Assembly: GCF_009928425.1 (NCBI RefSeq)
Contig: NZ_JAABNS010000001.1
Location: 1,860,001-1,924,000, forward strand
Direction: 5' to 3'
Origin: Pseudarthrobacter sp. ATCC 49987
Lineage (GTDB): Bacteria; Actinomycetota; Actinomycetes; Actinomycetales; Micrococcaceae
Length of the DNA stretch: 64,000 nt
In this document: piece after piece, positions 17,185 through 25,661 of the stretch
Layout: each line of letters begins with the position of its first letter
How positions within the stretch are numbered: the first letter of the stretch is position 1
Notes under the pieces: generated by a model
The model's input: only the letters and a program-made list of their open reading frames with translations
Database searches by the model: none
What the model was told of the DNA's origin: nothing
Position numbers and translations under genes: made by a program

Positions 17185-17598
17185 GTGAATGCCGTGAATA
17201 CTGGCAAGGTTCCCGCCCGCTGGCTTGCTCCGGCGGTGGCTGTGTTGCTCGTCCCGGTGTTGGCCGGGCTGGGCGGTTGCGCCACCGGGGGCGGAAGTCC
17301 GGCCCCGGCGTCGACGCCCGGCCCGGTCAGACCCGGCAACACGGCCGGCGCCACGACCATCACCATTGAGGACTTCGGTTTCGGAGCGCCGGTCACGGTC
17401 TCCCCGGGGGCGAGGGTGACCGTGACCAACCTGGACAGCGCTCCCCATACCGTGACGGCCGACGACGGCTCGGCCTTCAACGTGGACGTCAAGGGCAGCG
17501 GCGGTACTGGCACTTTTACCGCGCCCATGCAGCCCGGAACTTACACCTACCACTGCATTTACCATCCGCAGATGCACGGAACACTGACGGTGGGATGA
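17185..17598 (+). CDS. Cupredoxin (plastocyanin-like) lipoprotein
   Basis: The mature protein is a small blue-copper domain: DSAPHTVTAD gives the first His ligand, and YHCIYHPQMHG supplies Cys, His and Met. The N-terminus has a hydrophobic signal and a lipobox-like LAGLGGC at about residue 31, then a Pro/Ala/Ser-rich linker, so it is probably a membrane-anchored extracellular electron carrier. The GTG at 17185 follows GAGGA; an in-frame GTG nine bases later is possible. No oxidase is adjacent. Confidence 0.85.
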   Translation: MNAVNTGKVPARWLAPAVAVLLVPVLAGLGGCATGGGSPAPASTPGPVRPGNTAGATTITIEDFGFGAPVTVSPGARVTVTNLDSAPHTVTADDGSAFNVDVKGSGGTGTFTAPMQPGTYTYHCIYHPQMHGTLTVG

Positions 17599-17629
17599 GG
17601 GTCAGGGCTGGAGCGGCAGGGGGCCCGGC

Positions 17630-17977
17630 TCAGCGTCGGGCGCGCTGCGTCAACGCGCTGTTGAGGACTCCGAGCAGTGCCGGTGTGGGAACCTGGACGC
17701 TGGCCGCGTACTGCGTGTGGCTTGCGAGGTACTTCTTGATGTACGGGCACACGGGGACAATCTTCAAGCCGGCGGCGACCGTGTCGTCAAGCGCCTGTGC
17801 CGCGAGCCGGCTGGCGAGCCCCTGGCCGCCGAAGTCCTCGTCAATGACCGTGTGGTAGAAAATCCGGTGGGTGCCGCCGTCGTCGATGTACGCCGCCTGG
17901 CCGATGACCGTGTCGCCGTCAAGAACCTCGTAGCGGAGCCGGTCGGGGTTCCTGCGGATGGTGATTGCGGTGAACAT
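17630..17977 (-). CDS. GNAT-like N-acetyltransferase (YjdJ/acetyltransf_CG type)
   Basis: This 115-residue single-domain GNAT-related protein has the order typical of the short YjdJ/GTLF3B group. VIGQAAYIDD and IFYHTVIDEDFGGQGLASRL (acetyl-CoA loop G-G-Q-G-L-A-S) come first, then KIVPVCPYIKKYLASH. It lies 21 bases after the pirin gene on the same strand, so the two are probably co-transcribed. The substrate is unknown. Confidence 0.85.
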   Translation of the reverse strand: MFTAITIRRNPDRLRYEVLDGDTVIGQAAYIDDGGTHRIFYHTVIDEDFGGQGLASRLAAQALDDTVAAGLKIVPVCPYIKKYLASHTQYAASVQVPTPALLGVLNSALTQRARR

Positions 17978-17998
17978 GCTTCTCGTTTCTCAGGGGGC

Positions 17999-18994
17999 TC
18001 AGTCGCGGGGGCGGAGCCGGGCGTTGGGGAGCGCGGGGGCCGGCAGCGGCGCGGGTTCCCCCGCGGGGAAGGTGCCGAACCGCGGGACTGCGGTGTCCGT
18101 CCCGGCGGCTGGCAGGGCCTCGGCGCCGATTTCCGCCTGCCATTGGGCCCGGTACCCGACGATTTCATCGTGGCTGCGTCCCACGAAGTTCCACCACATC
18201 ACAATCTGCTCGCCCAAAGGTTCGCCGCCGATCAGGAGCACGCGCAGGGGTTTGTCGCCGGCCACCAGGGCCAGGGTGGTGCGCCCGACCGGCAGGTAGG
18301 CGAGGTGGTCCTGCGGGACCGGGTGGCCGTCCAGTACCAGGGTTCCGGTGTCCACCAGCAGGCCGTGTTCAAAGGAGGGGTCGGTGTCCAGGCTGAGGGT
18401 GGAACCAGCCTCCAGCAGGATCTCAGCTCCCAGCAGCGGCGTGTGGGTGGTGACCGGCGAGGCGGTGCCGGCGAGGGATCCCAGAAAGACCCGCATGATC
18501 CAGCCGGGTCCACTCAGTGGCTCGGGGCGGTAGTGCTCAAACGTTGGCTCCATCTGGCGTGCCCTGTCCGGCAGCGCTACCCACAGCTGCGCACCGTGCA
18601 GGACGTCGGTCGCGGGGGTGGAGAATTCCGAATGGCTGATGCCCTGTCCGGCCGTCATGAGGTTGACCTCGCCGGGCCGCACGGCCGCGTGGAAGCCGGC
18701 CGAGTCGCGGTGCTCGATCTCTCCGGTAAACAGCCAGCTGACGGTCTGCAGGCCAGTGTGCGGGTGGCGCGGGACGTGCATGCCTCCGGACTCCCCGACC
18801 CGGTCCGGGCCGTAGTGGTCCAGGAAGCACCAGGCTCCGATGAGGCTCCGCTGGCGCTGCGGCAGCGTCCTCCTGACATCCATGGCGCGCGGCCCGCCCA
18901 GCGGGACCTGGCGGGGAACCAGAATTTCCACCCCGACACAGTTGTCGTCCGTTTCGCACAGAATCTCCTGCGGCGCAGCCTCGGTATTGCTCAT
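17999..18994 (-). CDS. Pirin-family bicupin
   Basis: This 331-residue pirin has the metal-site motif HPHTGLQTVSW and later GQGISHSE in the N-terminal cupin. The C-terminal cupin follows (about residues 190-290), with the conserved ending PLGEQIVMWWNFVGRS. Bacterial pirins act as quercetinases or redox-sensing regulators. The start ATG is at 18994 and the ribosome site is modest. A GNAT gene follows immediately. Confidence 0.9.
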   Translation of the reverse strand: MSNTEAAPQEILCETDDNCVGVEILVPRQVPLGGPRAMDVRRTLPQRQRSLIGAWCFLDHYGPDRVGESGGMHVPRHPHTGLQTVSWLFTGEIEHRDSAGFHAAVRPGEVNLMTAGQGISHSEFSTPATDVLHGAQLWVALPDRARQMEPTFEHYRPEPLSGPGWIMRVFLGSLAGTASPVTTHTPLLGAEILLEAGSTLSLDTDPSFEHGLLVDTGTLVLDGHPVPQDHLAYLPVGRTTLALVAGDKPLRVLLIGGEPLGEQIVMWWNFVGRSHDEIVGYRAQWQAEIGAEALPAAGTDTAVPRFGTFPAGEPAPLPAPALPNARLRPRD

Positions 18995-19064
18995 AAGGAC
19001 AGCCTAGCGATCGATCCGCGCGTACCGCAGTACCCTGGGCGTCTGCGGGCGTCATGATGGAGTC

Positions 19065-19736
19065 ATGACAGTCCCCGAGTTGCCCGTCACGATCGCCGTG
19101 GGCGAATCCTCCGTTTCGGGCCTCTACGCCCGCCCCGCGCAGCCGGCTGCCACGCTGGTCGTCGCCCATGGGGCCGGGGCCGGCATGGAACACCCGTTCC
19201 TCGCCGGTCTTACCCGGGCCCTGAACCAACTGGCAATCGCCACGCTCCGCTTCAACTTCCCCTACCGGGAGGCCGGCCGGAAGTTCCCCGACAGGCCTCC
19301 GGCAGCCGTTGCGGCCTGGCGCGCGGCCATGTCCGAGGCCGCTGCCCGCTCCGGTGGCGAGCCTGTCTGGGCGGCTGGCAAGTCCTTCGGCGGACGGATG
19401 GCCTCCATGGCTGTTGCCGAAGGGATGCCCGCGGCAGGACTTGTCTATCTCGGTTACCCGCTCCATCCCCCGGGAAAGCCGGAAAAGCTCCGTGACGAAC
19501 ACCTGTACGGGCTGACCCTGCCGATGCTTTTCCTGCAGGGCACGCGCGACCCCTTTGCCACGCCCGAACTACTGGAGGCCGTGGTGGCACGGATCGGCCC
19601 GTCAGCAACGCTGGAGTGGCGCGACGGCGGCGGCCACACCTTCGACGTCGCGGGAACCAGGCGCAGCACGGAAGAGGTCGGGGCATCACTGGCCGGGTCC
19701 GCCGCTGCGTTCATCGCAGCCCACAGCCCCGCCTGA
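19065..19736 (+). CDS. Alpha/beta hydrolase (TEX30/KANL3-like)
   Basis: This 223-residue alpha/beta hydrolase has an early oxyanion motif VVAHGAGAGMEHPF, a nucleophile elbow AAGKSFGGR (G-x-S-x-G) and the acid strand LFLQGTRDPFATPE. The histidine is in GGGHTFD. It matches the short TEX30/KANL3 group of predicted esterases. The ATG at 19065 follows GGAGTC. It is divergent from pirin and convergent with the CFA-like gene. Confidence 0.87.
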   Translation: MTVPELPVTIAVGESSVSGLYARPAQPAATLVVAHGAGAGMEHPFLAGLTRALNQLAIATLRFNFPYREAGRKFPDRPPAAVAAWRAAMSEAAARSGGEPVWAAGKSFGGRMASMAVAEGMPAAGLVYLGYPLHPPGKPEKLRDEHLYGLTLPMLFLQGTRDPFATPELLEAVVARIGPSATLEWRDGGGHTFDVAGTRRSTEEVGASLAGSAAAFIAAHSPA

Positions 19737-19771
19737 GGCGCCGGCGGCCCCAGAGCGGCCCCAGGCCTCAG
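19733..19771. terminator. Possible bidirectional terminator between convergent genes
   Basis: CTGAGGC (19733-19739) pairs with GCCTCAG (19765-19771), with further G+C pairing possible inside. It overlaps the end of the hydrolase gene (stop 19734-19736) and the last codon of the CFA-like gene. No T-run follows. Confidence 0.3.
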
Positions 19772-21057
19772 AGCCAGGCGGTCCGGCGCAGCGGCGGCTC
19801 GGCGCCGCCGGGCCGCTGCACCAGTATCTGGTTCACGCCGGTGATTCCGGATTCGAAGCCCAGGGCGCTGGCGGCCATGTAGAGCCGCCACACCCGGGCC
19901 CGGCCTTCCCCGGCGAGCTGCACAGCCTCGTTCCAGTGTTCCTCGAGGTTCCGCACCCAGGCCCGGAGAGTAAGCGCGTAGTGCCGCCGCAGGGCCTCGA
20001 CGTCGAGGACTTCCAGTCCGCCGGACTCCAGCGCCCCAACCATCTCCGCCAGGGGGAGCATCTCGCCGTCCGGGAACACGTAGCGCGGGATAAACGAGTC
20101 CGGATCCGGCGCGGTGGGTCCCGCATTCCAGGAAATGGCGTGGTTCAGCAGCCGGCCGCCCGGCCGGAGCAGCCCTTGTAGTTTGGCGACGTAGCCTGGC
20201 ATCGGCTCGCGGCCCACGTGTTCGGACATCCCGATGGAGCTGATCGCGTCAAAAGGCCCGTCGTCGACGTCGCGGTAGTCCTGGACCCGGATGACCACCC
20301 GGTCGGTCAGGCCGGCCTCTGCCACGCGCTTCGCGGCCATGGCCGCCTGTTCGCCCGAAAGAGTCACGCCCACCACGTCGACTCCGTAGTTTTTGGCCGC
20401 GTGCAGGGCGAAGCTCCCCCAGCCGCAGCCGACATCCAGCACCCGCATGCCGGGCTTCAGTCCCAGCTTCCGGCAGACCAGGCCGAGCTTGGCGTCCTGC
20501 GCTGCCTCCAGTCCGGTGTCCTCGTCCTCCCACACCGCGCAGGAGTAGACCATGGACGGGCCGAGGACAAGGGCGTAAAAGTCATTGCCGACGTCGTAGT
20601 GGTGGGAGATCGCCGCGGCGTCGCGCTTCCGGGTGTGCCGCCGGCCGGCCCGGACAATCTTTGCTTCCTCCGGCGGGGGCGCCGGATTGGGTCCCAGGGC
20701 ACCGATCAGGGCGGCGTTTTTGAGGATTGTCCCGATTTCGCGGACTGTCGGCCGGCGGAAAGGTCCGGGTTCGGCGAATTTGCCGGCGGAGCTCAACGCC
20801 GCGAAACTGGCGAAGACGTCGCCGGGCGCATCAACGTCCCCGGCAACATAGGCGCGGCTGAGGCCCAACTGCCCGGGCGACCACAGCATCCGGCGCAGGG
20901 CACGCCGGGACCGGAACTCAATAACCGGCGCGCCGGCCGGGCCCGCCTCCGAGCCGTCCCAGGCCTTCAGCCGCAACGGGATTTCCTCCGTGCCCAGGAC
21001 GATGGCCAGCACTTCAGCCAGCCGTGGTGCCACTCCTGTCTTTTGCGTCATGAACAT
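19768..21057 (-). CDS. Cyclopropane-fatty-acyl-phospholipid synthase-family methyltransferase
   Basis: This 429-residue CFA synthase/mycolic-acid-methyltransferase family protein has an N-terminal domain of about 140 residues ending in AISHHYDVGNDFYALVLG, the family's hallmark. The SAM site is VLDVGCGWGSFALHAA, then VVGVTLSGEQAAMAAKR, and the bicarbonate-site Glu is in SIGMSEHVG. Enzymes of this family methylenate or methylate unsaturated acyl chains of membrane lipids. An ATG six bases downstream (21051) is an alternative start. It is monocistronic. Confidence 0.9.
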   Translation of the reverse strand: MFMTQKTGVAPRLAEVLAIVLGTEEIPLRLKAWDGSEAGPAGAPVIEFRSRRALRRMLWSPGQLGLSRAYVAGDVDAPGDVFASFAALSSAGKFAEPGPFRRPTVREIGTILKNAALIGALGPNPAPPPEEAKIVRAGRRHTRKRDAAAISHHYDVGNDFYALVLGPSMVYSCAVWEDEDTGLEAAQDAKLGLVCRKLGLKPGMRVLDVGCGWGSFALHAAKNYGVDVVGVTLSGEQAAMAAKRVAEAGLTDRVVIRVQDYRDVDDGPFDAISSIGMSEHVGREPMPGYVAKLQGLLRPGGRLLNHAISWNAGPTAPDPDSFIPRYVFPDGEMLPLAEMVGALESGGLEVLDVEALRRHYALTLRAWVRNLEEHWNEAVQLAGEGRARVWRLYMAASALGFESGITGVNQILVQRPGGAEPPLRRTAWL

Positions 21058-21202
21058 GGCCTCTCTTCCAGTGCGTTGTTCTAAGTTCCAATCTATTTCG
21101 ACGTTCTGCTGGCGAATAGGGGCCGTATGGCCCTGACGGCATAGCGCGTCCAGGGCCTAAGCCTCTGGCGCCTGGCCGCTTGTGCCGCCTAGGGTCGGCT
21201 CC

Positions 21203-21556
21203 ATGACTGAAGCTCTTTCGTCTCTTGCGGAGGCGTTCAAAAACGTGGGTGTAAGCAGGGCATATGGCACGCCCGTCAAGGTGGTCGGGGAGGAACTGAT
21301 CCCGGTGGCCCTGGTGTCGTTCGGCTTCGGCGGCGGAGGCAACTCCGAAGCCGAAGGCGCCGATGCTGCCGGCCTGGAAAGCGTGGCCGGCGGTGGCGGC
21401 GGCGGCTTCGTGCTCCCGCTGGGCGTCTACTGCCGCAACGGGAGCGGGCACGTGGCCTTCCGGCCCAACATGATAGCCCTCATCGGCACGCTGGTTCCGC
21501 TGGTGTGCGCCGTCGGGTTTACCGCACGCGGGATCCTCCGGACGCTGCGACGGTAG
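21203..21556 (+). CDS. GerW/YtfJ-like protein
   Basis: This 117-residue protein resembles the YtfJ/GerW family: GTPVKVVGEELIPVALVSFGFGGG, a glycine-rich centre and a strand GGFVLPLGVY. It ends with a single membrane segment (about residues 90-112) and an arginine tail. In Bacillus the family is linked to spore germination, but actinobacterial versions are common in non-sporulating genera and have no known role. The ATG at 21203 is preferred over an in-frame ATG at 21182. Confidence 0.8.
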   Translation: MTEALSSLAEAFKNVGVSRAYGTPVKVVGEELIPVALVSFGFGGGGNSEAEGADAAGLESVAGGGGGGFVLPLGVYCRNGSGHVAFRPNMIALIGTLVPLVCAVGFTARGILRTLRR

Positions 21557-21683
21557 CGCGCCAGGCTGCCAGCAGGAGCCTACCCGCCGTGACACCGTGT
21601 GCCGGGAACGGTTCCTCGTGATGGCAGACTGGTCTGGGCCGTGTGTCGGGAATGGCCAGACAACGACGTAAAGGGGAGATCCG

Positions 21684-22580
21684 GTGGAATCGATGCGGGA
21701 CGCTGACGTACCCCAGTGGTGGGCGCGGCTCGGACTTCCGGGCCTGATCGACATCCACACGCACTTCCTTCCGGAGCGGATGCTGCAGCGGGTGTGGGCG
21801 CACTTCGATGCAGCCGGTCCCCTCATCGGCCGCTCATGGCCCATCACGTACCGCTCGGACGAAGCCAGCCGGCTGGCACGGCTGCGCCAGCTGGGGCTCC
21901 GGCATTTCACTGCACTGACCTACGCGCACCGGCCGGGCATGGCGGCGGACCTTAACGATTTCGCCCTCGAGCTGGCCGCGACAGAGCCGGATTGTGTTCC
22001 CAGCGCGACGTTTTTCCCTGAAGACGGCGTCCTGGAGCAGGTGCAGTCCGCAGTCGAACGCGGCGCCCGGGTGTTCAAGATCCATGCTCAGGTGGGCGGT
22101 TTCGATCTGCGCGAGCCGGTACTGGACCCGGTATGGGGGCTGCTGGCCGAGACCGGCGTTCCGGTCGTCGTACACGTCGGCAGCGGCCCGGTTCCGCGGC
22201 CTGGCTTCACCGGACCGGACAAGCTCGAGGGTGTGCTGCGGCGCCATCCCCAGCTGACCGCCGTCGTTGCCCATCTGGGGGCACCGGAGTACGCCGAATT
22301 CCTGGACCTGGCGGAGGAGTATCCGCGCGTCCACCTCGACACGACCATGGTCTTCACGGACTTCTTCGAGGCGGCCGCGCCCTTCCCGGCTGAGCTCCTG
22401 CCGCGGCTGGCCGGGATGCGGGAGCGGGTTGTCCTGGGCAGCGACTTCCCGAACATCCCGTACGCGTATGCCCATCAGCTGGAGGCCCTGGAACGCCTCC
22501 GCGACAAGGAGCCCCGCCTCGACGACGACTGGTTGCGAATGGTCTGCTGGTTCAACGGCCAGCGCCTGCTGGGCGTCTGA
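21684..22580 (+). CDS. Amidohydrolase (amidohydrolase-2 family)
   Basis: This 298-residue metal-dependent hydrolase is related to the ACMSD/gamma-resorcylate decarboxylase group. It has the TIM-barrel metal motif DIHTHF near the N-terminus, a His in VVVHVGSG, His in VAHLGAPEYAEF and the distal Asp in VLGSDFPNIPY. The GTG at 21684 follows GGGGAG. Substrates in this group vary widely and none is indicated by the neighbours. Confidence 0.87.
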   Translation: MESMRDADVPQWWARLGLPGLIDIHTHFLPERMLQRVWAHFDAAGPLIGRSWPITYRSDEASRLARLRQLGLRHFTALTYAHRPGMAADLNDFALELAATEPDCVPSATFFPEDGVLEQVQSAVERGARVFKIHAQVGGFDLREPVLDPVWGLLAETGVPVVVHVGSGPVPRPGFTGPDKLEGVLRRHPQLTAVVAHLGAPEYAEFLDLAEEYPRVHLDTTMVFTDFFEAAAPFPAELLPRLAGMRERVVLGSDFPNIPYAYAHQLEALERLRDKEPRLDDDWLRMVCWFNGQRLLGV

Positions 22581-22588
22581 TCCTGGCC

Positions 22589-23611
22589 CTAGTCCTTGTT
22601 CCTGGCCCGGCTGGGCTGCACCCGCATCGGCTCGCCCGGCATCTTCGGGAAGTCCGGAGGGAAAGGCAACTCCCCCAGCCCGGCCGCAACGTCACGTTCC
22701 CACCACGCCAGGAGACCGTCGATGGTGCCCGGCTTCGCATGCATATCCGCCCACGGGTCTCCCGTGGCCTTGAGCCGCTGCGGCACCGTGACGATAGTGA
22801 AGTCCTTCGGGCTGAGGTGCTCCAGCTCGTCCCAGCCGATCGGGCAGGACACGGTGGCGCCGGGCAGGGCGCGAGGGCTGTAGGCCCCGGCCATGGTGCG
22901 GTCGCGATTCGCCTGGTTGAAGTCGACGAAGATCCTTGTGCCCCGCTCTTCCTTCCACCACGCAGTGGTGACCTTGTCCGGCATCCGCCGTTCAAGTTCG
23001 CGGGCGGCGGCGATCACGGCGTGCCGTACCTCGAGGAACTCGCGGCTGGGTTCGATCGGGGAGAACACATGCAGTCCCCGGCTGCCGGAGGTCTTGACGA
23101 ACGACTCCAGGCCGGCCTCGGACAACACGGCGCGCAGTTCCTGCGCGGCAGGAACGGCGTCCTCGAAGCCGGTGCCCGGCTGCGGGTCGAGGTCGATCCG
23201 CAGCTGGTCGGGGTTGTCCGGGTTGCCGGCACGCGAGGCCCAGGGGTGGAACACCACCGTGTTCATCTGCACCGCCCAGACCGCGGCGGCAACCTCGTCG
23301 ATCACCAGCTGGGGATGCGAGCGTCCGCTGGGATAAACCACCATCACCGAGCGCACGAAGTCCGGCGCGCCCTTGGGCGGATTCTTCGAGAAGAACTGCT
23401 CGCCGTCGACGGTGTCACCGAACCGCTGAAGGGTGACCGGACGGTCACCGTTCGCTGCCAGGAAGGCGTCCCCGACGTCGACAATGTACCGGGCCAGGTC
23501 CAGCTTGGTGAGACCGAGGTCCGGCCACAGGACCCGGCTCGGGCTCGAGATCCTCAACTCCCGGTTGCCGCCGGGGCTGCTGACGGTGACGGTGACTTCT
23601 TCCCTGGCCAT
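22589..23611 (-). CDS. LigD-type polymerase/primase domain protein
   Basis: This 340-residue stand-alone LigD polymerase domain (archaeo-eukaryotic primase fold) has the catalytic Asp pair in LRIDLDPQPG, preceded by VVFHPWASR. KTSGSRGLHVF, DFNQANRDRTMAGAYSPRA and the final APVSCP-like block (GATVSCPIGWDEL) follow. These enzymes fill gaps and add ribonucleotides in bacterial non-homologous end joining. Neither the ligase nor the phosphoesterase domain nor a Ku gene is in this window. It is divergent from pncB. Confidence 0.92.
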   Translation of the reverse strand: MAREEVTVTVSSPGGNRELRISSPSRVLWPDLGLTKLDLARYIVDVGDAFLAANGDRPVTLQRFGDTVDGEQFFSKNPPKGAPDFVRSVMVVYPSGRSHPQLVIDEVAAAVWAVQMNTVVFHPWASRAGNPDNPDQLRIDLDPQPGTGFEDAVPAAQELRAVLSEAGLESFVKTSGSRGLHVFSPIEPSREFLEVRHAVIAAARELERRMPDKVTTAWWKEERGTRIFVDFNQANRDRTMAGAYSPRALPGATVSCPIGWDELEHLSPKDFTIVTVPQRLKATGDPWADMHAKPGTIDGLLAWWERDVAAGLGELPFPPDFPKMPGEPMRVQPSRARNKD

Positions 23612-23673
23612 GTGGACAAGGTACCCCCAGAGGCGGGTCCACTGAATAGCCCGGCCGCGGGCTACGGTTAATT

Positions 23674-24996
23674 ATGGAATCCTCGCCGGTCTGGGACCGC
23701 CCCGCTACGTCGCTCTTCACCGACCATTATGAACTCACCATGCTGCAGGCGGCTCTTCACTCCGGGGCCGCGGAGCGGCGCACGGTCTTCGAGGCATTTG
23801 CCCGCGGACTGCCGGAGGGACGGCGGTACGGGATCGTCGCCGGAACCGGACGGCTGCTCGAGGGCATTGCCGGATTCCGCTTCGGCCCGTCGGAGCTGGA
23901 GTTCCTGGAGCGGACCGGCGTCGTCAACGGGGAGACCCTTGCCCGCCTCGCGGACTTCCGCTTCTCGGGCGACATCTGGGGCTACCCGGAGGGTGAGGCA
24001 TACTTCCCGTACTCCCCCGTCCTGATCGTGGAAGCCACCTTCGCGGAGGCCTGCATCCTGGAGACGATTGTCCTGTCCGTCCTGAATCATGACAGCGCCA
24101 TTGCCTCGGCGGCCTCCCGGATGGTCAGCGCGGCGGGAGGACGGCCCTGCATCGAGATGGGTTCACGCCGGGCCCACGAGGAGGCCGCCGTCGCGGCCGC
24201 ACGCGCCGCCGTCATCGCGGGCTTCGAAGCAACGTCGAACCTGGAAGCCGGCCGGCGCTTCGGGCTCCGGACCGTCGGCACGGCGGCGCACTCATTCACG
24301 CTCCTGCACGACACCGAGCGTGATGCGTTCCGGGCGCAACTGGACGCTTTGGGACCCGGAACCACCCTCCTCGTGGACACGTACGACGTCGAAGCGGCTG
24401 TCCGGACCGCCGTCGAACTCGCCGGGGACAAACTGGGCGCGGTGCGGCTCGATTCCGGTGATTTGCTGGCGCAGGCACGGTGGGTCCGTGAGCTGCTGGA
24501 CCGGCTGGGCAATGTCCACACAAAAATCGTCGTCACGTCCGACCTCGACGAATACTCCGTGGCGGCCCTCCAAGCCGCGCCGGCCGACTCCTATGGAATC
24601 GGCACGGCCCTGGTCACGGGTTCCGGTGCGCCCACCGCGGGCATGGTCTATAAGCTGGTCAGCCGCACCAACGATGCAGGTGAGTTCGTGGCGGTGGCCA
24701 AGAGCTCCAAGAACAAGATCAACGTCGGCGGCCGGAAGCATGCGGTGCGCCGGCTCGACGGATCGGGCACCGCCACCCACGAAGTCCTGGGCGTTGGACA
24801 CCTGCCGGTGGGGGAACCCACCGGCAGGCCACTGTTGCAGCAGTTCGTCCGGGATGGTGAACTCCTGCCGGGATGGACCGGGCCGGAAGCCGTGGCGCGG
24901 GGCGGGCGCCGGCATGCCGACACCATGGCCGAACTGCCCGCCGTCGTGAACCGGCTCCAGCGTGGCGAACCCGCCATCCAGACCATCTACGCGTGA
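23674..24996 (+). CDS. pncB: Nicotinate phosphoribosyltransferase
   Basis: This 440-residue PncB converts nicotinate and PRPP to nicotinate mononucleotide in NAD salvage. It has the N-terminal TDHYELTMLQAAL, RRAHEEAAVAAARAA, GTAAHSFTLLHD, the barrel motif LVDTYDV, VRLDSGDL and VVTSDLDEY, and YGIGTALVTG. Length and order agree with the actinobacterial enzyme. Its last ten bases overlap the convergent small gene at 24987. Confidence 0.94.
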   Translation: MESSPVWDRPATSLFTDHYELTMLQAALHSGAAERRTVFEAFARGLPEGRRYGIVAGTGRLLEGIAGFRFGPSELEFLERTGVVNGETLARLADFRFSGDIWGYPEGEAYFPYSPVLIVEATFAEACILETIVLSVLNHDSAIASAASRMVSAAGGRPCIEMGSRRAHEEAAVAAARAAVIAGFEATSNLEAGRRFGLRTVGTAAHSFTLLHDTERDAFRAQLDALGPGTTLLVDTYDVEAAVRTAVELAGDKLGAVRLDSGDLLAQARWVRELLDRLGNVHTKIVVTSDLDEYSVAALQAAPADSYGIGTALVTGSGAPTAGMVYKLVSRTNDAGEFVAVAKSSKNKINVGGRKHAVRRLDGSGTATHEVLGVGHLPVGEPTGRPLLQQFVRDGELLPGWTGPEAVARGGRRHADTMAELPAVVNRLQRGEPAIQTIYA

Positions 24997-25286
24997 GGGC
25001 GCCGCCGGGCGTGCCGGAATCCTGCCGGCGGGACTGCCGGCCCGGCCTGCGGGCTGTTGCGGCGGTCCAGCTCATCGGTGACGAGCCGCAACAGCTTTCC
25101 GGCAGACTCCGAAAGGTCCCTGCCGTTGTCCGGCGAGGCCAATTCGACGCACTGCAGCAGCGCCGAGCGGAGCCGCACCAACTGTGCGGAGGGCACCAGA
25201 GGCCAGCGGCGGAAGGAGTCGAACATCAGCTCCGCGCGGGGCGCGTGGGCGAGCGGACCATAGACGCCGGCCAGTGCCGGCCTCAC
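24987..25286 (-). CDS. Small protein coupled to a STAS protein
   Basis: This 99-residue, mostly helical protein starts at a GTG whose GTGA overlaps the stop of the STAS gene, which indicates translational coupling. The middle part (VRLRSALLQCVELASP, then SAGKLLRLVTDELDRR) is amphipathic; the C-terminus is Arg/Pro-rich. I recognise no domain. Coupling to a STAS protein suggests a partner-type role, but this is inference. Its end overlaps pncB by ten bases. Confidence 0.55.
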   Translation of the reverse strand: MRPALAGVYGPLAHAPRAELMFDSFRRWPLVPSAQLVRLRSALLQCVELASPDNGRDLSESAGKLLRLVTDELDRRNSPQAGPAVPPAGFRHARRRPHA

Positions 25287-25564
25287 GCCGCACGCCCCCA
25301 GCCGGCGTTGGCGGCTCTGCCGCCACCTAGCAGGCGGCTCCCCTGCCATCCCGAATCGCGGATCATGGCCACGGCTTCAGGTTCAGCGGTGGTCAGCTTC
25401 CGCAGGTCCATAACAACGTTGAGGCCGTACCCGAATGAGCCGGCCCGGCGGGCAACTGCGATGAGGCTTGGGACGTTTCGGACGGTGAGTTGGCCCTCCG
25501 GTGCTACGAGTGCAGATTCCGAACTGAGGTCGACAGCGACGGTGATACCGAGTTTGCTGGTCAT
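25283..25564 (-). CDS. STAS-domain protein
   Basis: This 93-residue single STAS-like domain has ITVAVDLSSESALVAPEGQLT, VRNVPSLIAVARRAG and LNVVMDLRKLT, with the usual alternating strands and helices. The position where anti-sigma antagonists carry a phosphorylatable Ser has T-T-A-E, so regulation by phosphorylation is not clear. The ATG at 25564 follows AGGGGAAC. The next gene overlaps its stop (GTGA). Confidence 0.75.
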   Translation of the reverse strand: MTSKLGITVAVDLSSESALVAPEGQLTVRNVPSLIAVARRAGSFGYGLNVVMDLRKLTTAEPEAVAMIRDSGWQGSRLLGGGRAANAGWGRAA

Positions 25565-25661
25565 AGTAAAAGTTCCCCTGTGAAGCATGTGCGGCCGACT
25601 GCATGACCTCTTCTAGGATACCCGACACGCCGTGAGCCGAGTCACAATAACGTAACAGCTG

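Noticed and set aside
17717..19057. Long plus-strand open frame opposite the pirin and GNAT genes
   Set aside because: It is a shadow frame. The minus strand carries pirin and GNAT motifs and ribosome sites.
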